From Nephrocerus scutellatus (Eukaryota > Arthropoda > Insecta > Diptera > Pipunculidae), in contig OX352761.1 in assembly GCA_947095585.1 (NCBI GenBank), positions 64,990,882-65,054,881 of the forward strand: 64,000 nt of DNA, given 5' to 3'. Positions 52,943-62,791 of the stretch are shown one piece after another. Position 1 is the first letter of the stretch. Each line of letters opens with the position of its first letter. The position numbers were made by a program, and so were the translations under genes. A model generated the notes under the pieces. That model was not told where the DNA came from and searched no databases. It saw nothing but the letters and a program-made list of their open reading frames with translations.

Positions 52943-55097
52943 CGCATCTTAGTCATACATACGGAATTTCATAGAAATCGCTTGAGAAATGCCTTCGTTC
53001 CTGAAATTCCAGTCCATAATGACCGTATTTCAGAATTTCCATAAGAACCAGTCTTATAGCTATATATTAGAGTATATATAGAAATATTAAAGTCGCATCT
53101 TAGTCCTATATACCGAGTTTCATACGAATCGCTTTCCATTGAAACAAGTCTCATAGTCGCATCATACTACACACCGATTTTCCTATATATCGGTGGAGAA
53201 TTGGCTTGGTTCCCGAAATTCCAGACCTTGATGACCACGTCCCAGAATTTACATAGGAACAAGTCTTATAGTCGCATCTTAGCCCTACATACCGAGTTTC
53301 ATGAGAATCGTTTGAGAAATTGCTTATTCACCCATATTCCAGTCCATAGTGGCCAGTTCCCAGAATTTCCATAGGAACAAGTCTTATAGTCGCATCATAG
53401 TCCTACATTCCGAATTTTACACGAATCGCTTGAGAAATGGCTTGGCCCACAAAATTCCAGACTCTATTGGCCAGATCCCAGAATTTACATTTGAAGAAGT
53501 GTTATATTCGCATCCCAGTCCTACATACCGAATTTCATACGAATCCCTTTAGAAATTGCTTGGTCCACAAATTTCCAGACCCTATTGGCCAGATCCCAGA
53601 ATTTCCATAGGAACAAAGGTTATAGTCGCATCTTAGTCCTACATACCGAATTTCATACGAATCGCTTGAGAAATGACTTGGTCCACAAAATGAAAGACCC
53701 TATTGGCCAGATCACAGAATTTCCATTGGAATAAGTGTCTTAGTCGCATCTTACTACATACCGATTTTCCTACATATAGGTGGAGAAATGGCTTGGTTCC
53801 TGAAATTCCAGACCTTAATGACCATGTCCCAGAATTTCCATAGGAACAAGTCTTATAGTCTCATCTTAGTCCTACATACGGAGTTTCATAGAAATCGCTT
53901 GAGAAATGCCTTCGTTCCTGAAATTCCAGTCCATAATGACCGTATTTCAGAATATCCATAGGAAGAAAACATATAGTTGCAACTTAGTCCTCCATACCGA
54001 AGTTCATAGAAATCGCTTGAGAAATGGCTTGGTTCACAAAATTCCAGACCCTATTGGCCTTATCCATAAAATTTCCATAGGACCTAGTCTTATAGTCGCA
54101 TCTTAGTTATATACATTTAGAAACGGCTTGGTACACAAAATTAAAAACTCTCTTGGCCAGATCCCAGAATTTCTATAGCAACAAGGTTTGTAGTCGCATC
54201 TTAGTCCTAAAACCGAATTACATACGAATCCCTTGAGAAGTGGCTTGGTCCACAAAATTCCAGACTCTATTGGCCAGATCCCAGAACTTCCCTAGGAATA
54301 AGGGTTATAGTCGCATCCTACATACCGAGTTTCATACGAATCGCTTTCCATTGAAACAAGTCTCATAGTCGCATCATACTACACTCCGATTTTCCTATAT
54401 ATCGGTGGAGAATTGGCTTGGTTCCCGAAATTCCAGACCTTGGTGACCACGTCCCAGAATTTACATAGGAACAAGTCTTATAGTCGCATCGTAGCCCTAC
54501 ATACCGAGATTAATGAGAATCGCTTGAGAAAATGCTTATTCCCCTATGTTCCAGACCATAGTGGCCAGTTCCCAGAATTTCCATAGGAACAAGTCTTATA
54601 GTCGCATCATAGTCCTACATTCCGAATTTTAAACGAATCGCTTGAGAAATGGCTTGGTCCACAAAATTCCAGACTCTATTGGCCAGATCCCAGAATTTCC
54701 ATATGAACAAAGGTTATAGACGCATCCTACATACCGAATTTCATACTAATCGCTGGAGAAATTGCTTGGTCCCCAAAATTCCAGACCCTATTGGCCAGGT
54801 CTCAGAAATTCAGTACGAATAGGAATTTCAAACGAATCGCTTGACAAATGGCTTGGTCCAAAAAATTCCAGACCCTTTTGGCCCTATCCAAGAATTTCCA
54901 TAGGAACAAGTCTTAAAGGTGCATCTTAGTCCTACATACCGAATTTCATGAGAATCGCTTGAGAAATAGCTTGGTCCACAAAATTTCAGACTCTATTGGC
55001 CAGATCCCAGAATTTCCATAGGAACAAGTCGAATCTTAGTCCTACATACCGAGTTACATAGAAATCGTTTGAGAAAAGACTTAGAAGAATTTAAAAA

Positions 55098-55841
55098 TGT
55101 AACGCAAAATCATAACGCAAAATCATAACACAAAATCATAACACGAAATCATAACGCACAATTATTTTTTAATCGTGTTAAATTCTCTCATCACCGCCGA
55201 TAAAGTAGTTCCACTTACAAAAATTTATTGAAGAATTTCACAATATTTTGTATTTCATTATATCAAAAAATCTAATCTAATAGACAGAGATGCCGAGAAT
55301 TATTTGCTTCTTATGGCTTCTCACGGCCTAAAGTGTGTTTGTTTCTATGGATAAATGCTAATTTCTCCGTATCCAACTATTAAGAAAATTCATACCTTTT
55401 TTGATTAGTTAGAGCTGGTTTTCCCTTTACTAACAAATATTCCGCAAATTATGCATGGCAGAATGTCACATGCAGCGCCAGTAAACAATTAAACACAAAA
55501 TGAAAATATTTCGTATCAATTACTTTATTTAAACATTTAAAGAGATTATTGTGTTTTTGCAATCCAATGTCCAACAATTCTGACGATGGTTGTAAATTAA
55601 ACAGTTCAAGCTTAGTATTCATGTATTTTTTATATTTATATATAATTTTATATTTGTGAGAACTTCCTCACCCTGAGACGCACAAATGGAACTGTAACAA
55701 AATTCTATAATACTGAAAACGGGAACGAATGAAATTTTGTGTATAGCAGTAGACACTGCTGCGCTGCCTACTTGTTTCAGTTCATTTTTTTTGTGTATTG
55801 CTGCTGCTGCTACTACTGCGACGCCTAAGGCAGTAACTTCA
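55098..55841 (-). mobile_element. Probable BEL-2 3' LTR
   Basis: On the - strand it starts TGAAGTTAC after a purine-rich tract and ends ...TTTTGCGTTACA at the satellite border. TG...CA ends and the position just after the integrase stop support an LTR. There is no second copy in the window to prove the limits. Near its end is a 13-bp repeat ('aaaatcataacgc', about 4 units, 55107-55160). Confidence 0.45.
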
Positions 55842-55864
55842 CTTTTTTATCTCTCCCTTCTTTC
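55842..55864 (-). promoter_or_regulatory. Polypurine tract of BEL-2
   Basis: The - strand reads AAAGAAGGGAGAGATAAAA-type purines just upstream of the presumed LTR start and after the integrase stop. That is where plus-strand DNA priming occurs in LTR elements. Confidence 0.55.
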
Positions 55865-55880
55865 TACTGCACATCGGCTC

Positions 55881-56933
55881 TTATGCGATACGTGAACATT
55901 CCGCCGGCCATGAATCGGCTGATTCATATGATTGAACCGGCAATCTGCACAATTTGTGTATAGGTCTCTGGATAATTCTACTAGTGTTGGCCAATCGTAT
56001 ATCCACCACGCGCACCTTGCCATCTGGCCCTGGATGTGTCTTAACAATTTTACCTAATGCCCAACAAGACAAAGGTAGCCCACTTTCTGCAATGAGAACG
56101 ATGTCATCTATTTCAAGGTTATTGGATTTGCTGGTCAATTTGCTTCTTTTTTGCAAGGTAGTGAGATACTCGCGATGCCATCTTTTCCAAAAATGTTGCT
56201 GCATTTGTTTTACAAGCTTCCATCTCGCCATTGGGGAAATATGTTTATCGCTTACATTTTCTTCTGCTATGTCTACAAATGTTCGCCCAATTAAAAAGTG
56301 TGCAGGTGTTATGCAATCGATTTCTTCAGATTGTGTGGTAGCTATTGGTCGTGAGTTTAGTATGGCTTCTATCTTTGTCATTAAAGTTAAAAATTCCTCT
56401 AAGGTGAGTATAGACTCGCCGACGACTCTTCCCAAGTGGATTTTTGCCTGTTTGACTGCTGCCTCCCATATACCACCCATATGTGGTGCTCCAGGTGGAA
56501 TGAACTTCCAATTAATGCTGTATTGCAGCAACGCTGATGCTATGTCGGACGCTTTGTCTCGGAGAAACTGAAGCAATTCCTTCAAATTATTGTTTGCACC
56601 AACGAAGTTTGTCCCGTTGTCGCTGAATATTGTATGGCAGTTTCCACGACGTGATATAAATCTGCTTAAAGCGCCGATAAAACTATCGCTCGTAAGGTTG
56701 CATACTACTTCAATGTGTACCGCCTTTGTGCTCAAACAGACGAAGATGCACGCATACACCTTCATCGGCACTTGTCCTCTTCGCCTCACTGGCTGAACCT
56801 TAAATGGTCCACAATAATCGACGCCTACGTCATAAAACGGATGAGTGTATTGTACTCTCGCGGCAGGTAAGTTGCCCATGAGTTGGTCTCCTGTAGTTGG
56901 ATTTTGTCTAATGCATTTTATGCAATTGGGCAT
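55881..56933 (-). pseudogene. BEL-2 integrase
   Basis: 350 codons. 'CIKCIRQNPTTGDQLMGNLP' carries the Cys pair of the HHCC zinc finger. The core has Asp in 'DVGVDYCGPFKV', Asp in 'HTIFSDNGTNFVGANNNLK' and Glu in 'GGIWEAAVKQAKIHLGRV'. 'EAILNSRPIATTQSEEID' and 'PAHFLIGRTF' follow. The C-terminal part has 'NNLEIDDIVLIAESGLPLS' and 'GKIVKTHPGPDGKVRVVDI'. The whole core is open. The upstream piece with the His pair is deleted at the join with the RNase H frame (56908-56933), so the zinc finger cannot form. Confidence 0.87.
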
Positions 56934-57903
56934 CTCTTACTATACACCTCACTGATTGGTGCTTCATTGGTAGGATGATTGGATGCTTGACGTTGAATGT
57001 TGCCAGTGACCGTTGGATACGTCCACCTACACGGAGCAAGCCCCTTTCATCGATGAATGGATTTAAACTCACAAGCCTGCCTTGCCTTGATAATGGGTTT
57101 TTGGTTCTCAGTGCTTCTATTTCGCTAGCGAATTCCCTTTGCTGAATGTGTTTTAATAAAATTTCTTCAGATGCTTGCCTTTCTTCTCTGTTAGCCTCTA
57201 TGGTTTTATCTTTGGTTTTGAGGTTGTTTATAAAACGTTTCACAAGCGACAATACCTTGCACATCATTATGAAACTAGAGTATTTGCTCATAAAGTTGTC
57301 CAGGAATTCGTTTATTACAACCACAAATGCGTCCATCTTTGAGGGCCGTAATTCTTCGGTCGTTAGGTTCTGTGATGAAATGCCCTTTAATTGTGCTGGT
57401 TTGTATTTGTTGAAATCACTTAGCCAATGAGGCCCATGCCACCAAAGATCGTTTCCAACAAGATCAGTTGTACTCATGCCTCTCGAGGCAATATCAGCTG
57501 GGTTATCCTTCGATGAAACATGAAACCAATGTTCTCTTTTGTAAATCCTTATGATCTCGCTTGTTCTGTTTGCGACGAACGTGGTCCACCGTCGAGGATG
57601 CGCAGACAACCAGTCTAAAACTATTTTTGAATCTGTGAATAAATAAATGTTAGTGATTTTACACTTTAACGATTCTTCCACCATCTTCATTAAGTTGGAC
57701 AGCAGTAGAGCTCCCATCAATTCTAATCGTGGCAAACTTATTTGTTTCACTGGTGCTACACGCGATTTGGCTGTGATGATGGTTGCCCTTAAACCAATGT
57801 TCGTGTTAACTAGTGCGTACACAACTGCGGCATAAGCTTGTTCACTTGCGTCACTGAACCTTATTAAACTTAATTGATCGGTTGTTTGCAGCCACCTTGG
57901 GAT
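56908..57903 (-). pseudogene. BEL-2 RNase H and connector
   Basis: From the insertion site onward it reads 'SLIRFSDASEQAYAAVVYA' (Asp), 'KQISLPRLELMGALLLSNL' (Glu), 'NIYLFTDSKIVLDWLSAHP' (Asp) and 'HVSSKDNPADIASRGMS' (Asp): the BEL-type RNase H. After it come 'WWHGPHWLS' and 'LLRVGGRIQRSLATFNVKH', leading to the integrase. The frame ends at 56908 where ~45 residues (integrase zinc finger His region) are lost. The beginning of this frame is at the jockey-type LINE insertion; the preceding codons lie at 62792 and beyond. Confidence 0.87.
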
Positions 57904-57915
57904 TCGCACGCTCGT
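57904..57915. other. 12-bp target-site duplication, left
   Basis: TCGCACGCTCGT, identical to 62780-62791. It marks the 5' end of the jockey-type LINE inserted in BEL-2. Confidence 0.95.
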
Positions 57916-58142
57916 CAGTCATCATCGAGCGCTCAACACGAGCACACGCAGATCACGCATCATATCGTCAAGCTACCTGCTACCGATTGAAAAAAAAAAC
58001 CCAAAACCAAAAGCGAGCATTTCGCTACCTGCTACTTTTTATTTTTTATTATTTCACTAATTATTTTTTAATTTCAGAAATATTTTTCTTTCATTTCATA
58101 TATATTTTCTGAAAAGATCTTCCTTTCGATCAGCCCTATAAA
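57916..58142 (+). promoter_or_regulatory. 5' UTR with putative internal initiator promoter
   Basis: The element begins at an initiator-like TCAGTC (A at 57917). LINEs of this group carry a TATA-less promoter just inside the 5' end so that new copies keep it. A downstream element near +28 is weak ('acacgc'). The rest of the UTR is A/T-rich without long frames. Confidence 0.5.
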
Positions 58143-59675
58143 ATGGGGAAAAAAGCAAAAAGGAAGGAAAAAGTAAACGAGGTCTTGTCCTTAATTAAGG
58201 AACAAGTAACCAACCATGGTGGGGATTTCCTCTTGTCGTTGTACCGAAGGCTGGATGAAGTGAACCAGCTGTGCGATTCAGCGACTTCAGAGGAGGAAAC
58301 CATGAGCGTTGTCGAGGAATCGGATACTGAAGTGCCCGAATCCAGCAGTGGTGGAGAGGATAACTCCAGCGATGAAGACAGTCGCAAAGCTTGGTCTTCT
58401 CCTGAAACCATGCCCGCAAAGGCAAAAAAAAGGAGGTTGTCTGGAAATTCCAGACCATCATCACCACCAACATCATCTTCTCCTGGAGTGGCTGCTGTTG
58501 ATAAAAAAATTGCTGTTGATAAAACAGCTTTACCAAAAGAGTCCCAAAAGGTCTCAAATAAGAAGGCACCACCACCAGTCGCTCCATCAAGCCAAAAATC
58601 CCAAACTACGGGACCAACAGCAAAACCTTTTTCCATGCCGCCAATAGTCTGCTTCAGACTAAACGTCGCTGAACTATCAAAGTTCACGAAGAGCGCCAAC
58701 ATTAGTTGCAGAATTCGCAACATCAACAGCAACAAATCAGTCGTTACGGCCATGAACAGAGATGGCCATCAGCTAATTCGGTCTTTCCTACAATCGGGAA
58801 AGACTGAGTTTAACACTTATACTGCAAAGGAGGACAGGAAAGAAATGTTGGTCCTAAAAGGTATTCACCACTCCTTTGATGCTGAAGATGTCAAGGAAGC
58901 GTTGACGACAGAGGGTGTCCCTGTACTAGTGGTGAAACCCTTCAAATCTCAAAGGACTGACAAGAAATTTAATCATTTCATTGTCGAGTTGGAGAAGAAC
59001 TGCGATAAAGCGGCAGTTTGCTCAAAAACCCTCCTTTTGAACCAGTTGGTGCATTGGGAAAAACTAAAATCGGCGGGCATTACTCAATGCAGAAACTGCC
59101 AAAAATTTGGACATGTCGCAAGTAATTGCGGCATGAAATACAGATGCGTCAAGTGCAAAGATGAGCACTTGCCTGGCCAATGCCCAAGAAATGCAGACAA
59201 TATAAAAGACGACAACGTTTTCTGCACAAACTGCCAGAAAAATGGACATCCGGCAAACTATAAAGGATGTCCAAAATATAAGGAAAAGATGGCTGAAAAG
59301 CTTAAAACCGCACAAAAGAAGAAGGAACAACATAAATTCGCCCAGATGTCTGCTTCAAAAGCCATAGTAAAGGGAGTAAGTTTTGCTAGTATAGCTGCTA
59401 TGGGGACTTCCAGCAAGCCAGCAACGATCAGCAAGCCTCTAACAAGCAGCCATGCAGCATCAAACAGCAAACCAATAAAAAAGCCAGCCGTTAAACCTGT
59501 ACCATCTACCGGAAAAGCCAACATCTTCGACGATACGGAAAGGCTATTTGGAGCTGACCTCTTTACAATTCTACAGAAGGCAAGAGAAGTCGTGCCTGCT
59601 AATTATAGCAGTCTTGATGACAGGTCCAAAACAACCGTTTTGGGTCGACTTATTTGTGAATTATGTTCACAATAA
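58143..59675 (+). CDS. Jockey-type ORF1 (gag-like nucleic-acid chaperone)
   Basis: 510 codons, intact. Residues ~1-55 are basic then acidic; ~60-165 are Ser/Pro/Glu-rich and low in order. From ~170 a folded region begins ('PPIVCFRLNVAELSKFTKS'), with 'LVLKGIHHSFDAEDVKEAL' at ~240, as in the RNA-binding part of jockey ORF1. Three zinc knuckles follow: 'CRNCQKFGHVASNC' at 316, 'CVKCKDEHLPGQC' at 335 and 'CTNCQKNGHPANYKGC' at 361. The last is a jockey-clade signature. It would coat the element RNA and escort it to target DNA. The ATG follows the 5' UTR in 'ataaaATGGGG'. It overlaps ORF2 by 13 bases. Confidence 0.93.
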   Translation: MGKKAKRKEKVNEVLSLIKEQVTNHGGDFLLSLYRRLDEVNQLCDSATSEEETMSVVEESDTEVPESSSGGEDNSSDEDSRKAWSSPETMPAKAKKRRLSGNSRPSSPPTSSSPGVAAVDKKIAVDKTALPKESQKVSNKKAPPPVAPSSQKSQTTGPTAKPFSMPPIVCFRLNVAELSKFTKSANISCRIRNINSNKSVVTAMNRDGHQLIRSFLQSGKTEFNTYTAKEDRKEMLVLKGIHHSFDAEDVKEALTTEGVPVLVVKPFKSQRTDKKFNHFIVELEKNCDKAAVCSKTLLLNQLVHWEKLKSAGITQCRNCQKFGHVASNCGMKYRCVKCKDEHLPGQCPRNADNIKDDNVFCTNCQKNGHPANYKGCPKYKEKMAEKLKTAQKKKEQHKFAQMSASKAIVKGVSFASIAAMGTSSKPATISKPLTSSHAASNSKPIKKPAVKPVPSTGKANIFDDTERLFGADLFTILQKAREVVPANYSSLDDRSKTTVLGRLICELCSQ

Positions 59676-61050
59676 GCAGGATAAGTATATTCTCATATAA
59701 TGTGAATTCCATTTATTCGTTAGCTAGGCGTATCACACTAATATTATTTATTAAAATTAATAAACCTGACATTCTTCTTTTACAGGAAACAAATCTCACT
59801 GGGAGAAATCCGTTCAGTCCAGACGGATACAATATCCACAGGGTCGACAAAGGCAGTGGACGCTCTGGGACGGCGGTCCTTATCAGGAACACTATGGCAG
59901 GCGAAAAGGTGCAAATCAGTGGTCTACGTAGCATGGAAGCAACAGCTGTCAGCATTAAAGTCAACGAAGTGGAGACCTTGCTGGTGATATCGGTGTACAA
60001 TCACTGTAACGCAACGAGGGAAGACATCCAACGGGATTTGCAAACTGTCTGCAACACCTCCTCTAGACACACATACTGTGTTGTTGGAGGTGATTTTAAT
60101 GCTAGACATACTCGATGGCAGGACGAAGTGTGCAATCACAAAGGAAGGGCCATTACAGACTGGATGGACTCAAATCCGCATCAGCACACGATGGCTATAG
60201 TTTCACAGCCCCGGAAGACGTACCCTCGGACACCGTCAACTTTGGATTTCTTTCTGGCAACCACAAATTTCTTAAATATTCTCCCAGAATTAAGAAATTA
60301 TTCCTGCTTGGCGCATGATAGCGACTCGGATCATATGGCCATAGAGCTTCGAGTGAGGCTGAACCAGCGAATTGTGCAAGTCACCCCAACACCTGAACTT
60401 CACATCAACTTTAAGAAAATAAACTGGAACCGGTTTAGATCAGAAGTTGAAGCTGAACTTCCTATTCCAGCGGCTTGCAGAAATCTGGAGAATACAGAAA
60501 TTGATGATGCTATCAGAAATTTTGAGATTACAGTGAATTCAGCAATTAATCGGCAGAAAACAATTCGCACTAGCAGGGATCGCTTCCAACACTTGCCTGA
60601 GCATATACAGGCCATATATGCTCACAAGCAACGGCTTAGGAAACGTCTTCAGAGAATCTTCAATAGGACACTTAACACAGTCAACGACGAATACCTGTCT
60701 GTACTTTCGCAACTGCGTTGTACAGTTAACATGTGTCGTCAAGCTGTGCGGAGGTTTCAGGAAGATGAACTGACCAAACGGCTCCAGGACATCAAACCAG
60801 GCCCTGATGCTTTTAGGAAGTTGAACTCTCTGGTTGGAAAGCGTATTTCCATTCCAGAGATTATCACCATTGAAGATCGAACAGTATCCAGCGCTGCTGA
60901 GAAAGCGGAAGCCTTTGCCTGCCATTTTGAAAGGAGCTTTACGGACCGACCACCAACACATCTTCCAGATTTCTTGGAAGAGGTTGAAAGTCTTGTGGAA
61001 GACACCACTTCTCCAGGAAATACTATACTGCAGTTCAGTGAAATCATCAG
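59663..61050 (+). pseudogene. Jockey-type ORF2, endonuclease and linker (frameshifted)
   Basis: It starts at an ATG inside the last codons of ORF1. The APE-type endonuclease has 'SIFSYNVNSIYS' at ~8, 'DILLLQETNL' (catalytic Glu) at ~36, 'GRSGTAVLIRN' at ~72, 'CVVGGDFNARHTRWQ' (Asp, Asn) at ~140, 'TPSTLDFFLATTN' at ~190 and 'SDSDHMAIELR' (Asp-His) at ~225. All catalytic positions are present. The linker runs to about 61040. The true frame is then lost; this frame ends at 61069, while the RT motif 'SSGTDGISNFLLKK' continues one base out. A single inserted base (or two lost) would explain it. Confidence 0.88.
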
Positions 61051-62501
61051 GCACAGATGGGATTTCTAACTTTTTGCTTAAAAAGTTACCGGGTATGGCA
61101 ATTTTGATGTTAACCATCATTTTCAACAATTGCCTAAACAATGGCTACTTTCCGGACAACTGGAAGGTGGCCAAGGTAGTACCAGTACCCAAGAAAACCG
61201 TCCGCTCCAGCGTAACTGGTTACCGTCCAATAGCTTTACTGTGTTGTATCAGTAAAGTATTGGAATCATTGATCCGTAAAAAGATCAATACGTTTTGTAC
61301 GGAAAGAAATCTTATTCCTTCCTTTCAGTACGGTTTCCGAGAAAAGCACTCTACGCTGCACCCTCTGCTGAAGCTTCACAGTGACGTCACTAAAGGACTT
61401 AACGTCAAAAGTAGTACAGTGGCCTGTTTGCTAGACATCGAAAAAGCTTTCGATAGTGTCTGGATAAACGGGCTACTGTACAAGCTTATTAGTTTTGGTT
61501 TCCCCAATTATATTGTAAAAATAATTAAAAATTTTCTTTTTAACAGGGTCTTCTTTGTACAGGTGTACGACCGCCCATCGACAAGGAAAAGGATCAAAGC
61601 CGGAGTTCCTCAAGGTTCCAGACTTGGACCAATCCTGTATAGCATCTTCACGGCGGATCAACCCACAAATACAGCCGGAACAAGGACTATGCTCTTCGCG
61701 GATGACTCCATAACGTATGCAGTTTCCCGCTCTCCCGAGATAGCTGCCCGAAGAGTGGAGGAACACCTCAGAAATCTTTGGGACTACTACCTGAAGTGGG
61801 GACTAAAGATCAACGCCAATAAAACGGAACTCATCTGCTTCCGAGTACCAGCAACCGAAACAAGGATAAGAAAAATCGCAAGCCGGTGCAGAGCCTTAAA
61901 AATCACCCTTCCGGATAACACGACAATAAACACCAAGTCAGAGACTAAGTACCTGGGAATCAACTTTACTGAGAGGCTCAAGTTTAACTCTCACATCGAC
62001 AAAACAATGAAAAAAGCGAACCACGCTTTTCATTTGGTGCACCCGCTACTTAAAAGACGAAACGGTCTGTCCAACAACACCAGGCTGCTTATCTACAAGC
62101 AACTCATCAGGCCAGTGATAACCTATGGCTACCCCATATGGTTCACCGTCTCACCAACAACGATGAAGAAGATCTCCCTATTTGAAAGGAAGGTACTAAG
62201 GATCTGTACAGGACTCTGGAGGGTGACAAACAGCTATAAGTTTGTGTCGACTACAAAACTATACGAAGCAGCAGGTCTGCTGCCAATAACTGACCACTTG
62301 TTCCGAATGGCGAGGAAATTCGTCGACGCATTGGAAACACATCCAAGTCCTGAGATGCAAGGACTGCGAATCGAGGAAATCGAGCCAAGTCACCGGTACA
62401 TACACATAAGAGGATTCACTGATGCTAGATTCGATGACATCTTTAACAATCAAGACGTCTCCTTCTACGAGAAGGCGGGCAACCAATATTACAGAGGCTG
62501 A
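61040..62501 (+). pseudogene. Jockey-type ORF2, reverse transcriptase
   Basis: In the frame open from 60834, recognisable RT begins near 61040: 'SSGTDGISNFLLKK', 'WKVAKVVPVPKKT', 'TGYRPIALLCCISKVLESL', 'QYGFREKHSTLHPLLKLHSD', 'ACLLDIEKAFDSVWINGLLY' (motif A), 'AGVPQGSRLGPILYSIFTAD' (motif B), 'TMLFADDSITYAVSRSPEI' (catalytic Asp-Asp) and 'LKWGLKINANKTELICFR'. A C-terminal 'TKYLGINFTERLKFNSHI' and 'PVITYGYPIW' follow. Jockey-style throughout. Every core residue is present, so only the upstream frameshift blocks a full ORF2. Confidence 0.9.
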
Positions 62502-62779
62502 AGTTCGCCCTGTTTATACGCCGCTTAATATTTTTCATTCTTATTTTATTTTAAAATTATTGTTTAAAATTTAATTACATTAAAAATTAACATGTAGTAG
62601 ATTAAGTAGTAAAAAATATTGTTTAAAAATAAACAATACCAAAAAAAAAAAGACAATGTAAATACGTCGGGCCCCTTTTGTTGAGCCGACACATATTAAT
62701 ATTATTTATAAGTTTAGTTTTAAATCAAAATTGTATATTACTTTAATGTTTAATAAAAATATCTTAATCTTTATATAAA
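62502..62779 (+). other. Jockey-type LINE 3' UTR
   Basis: A/T-rich with an internal A-run (62641-62651) and AATAAA words ('tttaataaaaat' near 62749). It ends 'ttaatctttatataaa' at the right duplication. The lack of a pure A-tail is unusual for jockey relatives. Confidence 0.75.
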
Positions 62780-62791
62780 TCGCACGCTCGT
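62780..62791. other. 12-bp target-site duplication, right
   Basis: TCGCACGCTCGT, identical to 57904-57915. BEL-2 coding resumes immediately after it. Confidence 0.95.

Larger units (their letters stand above)
48060..55085. repeat. 118-bp satellite array with higher-order structure
   Basis: Tandem monomers of 118 bp (for example 'gtcgcatcttagtcc' at 49427 and again 118 on). Each contains 'tacataccgaatttcatac', 'gaatcg...gagaaatgg', 'aaaattccagaccctattgg' and 'cagaatttccataggaac'. At least four monomer types alternate, including a 'tcggtggagaaatgg' type, a 'cgttcccgaaattccag' type and a 'tattcacccatattcc' type. A three-monomer block (354 bp) is duplicated at about 49660-50370. A longer block recurs near 51640, 53095 and 54300. 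52040-52942 is inverted, and mariner M2 sits in the left part. Confidence 0.95.
57916..62779 (+). mobile_element. Jockey-type LINE, 4.86 kb, full-length
   Basis: Bounded by the 12-bp duplication. It has a 227-base 5' UTR, ORF1 (gag-like with three zinc knuckles), ORF2 (endonuclease plus RT, one frameshift) and a 278-base 3' UTR. It starts CAGTCATC, preceded by T: the TCAGTC word is the insect initiator used by jockey-clade internal promoters. There is no RNase H, as in jockey. The 3' end (...'ctttatataaa') lacks a long A-tail. The completeness and clean duplication point to a fairly young insertion. Confidence 0.93.

Noticed and set aside
48060..55085. ORFs of 60-73 codons on both strands in the 118-bp satellite
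   Set aside because: They recur with the monomer; 118 is not a multiple of three, so they are incidental.
55954..56571. 205-codon + strand ORF opposite BEL-2 integrase
   Set aside because: Antisense shadow of the integrase frame; no recognisable domain.
58136..58753. 205-codon bottom-strand ORF opposite the jockey-type ORF1
   Set aside because: Shadow of the Ser/Pro-rich ORF1 region; no domain, and it lies antisense inside the TE.
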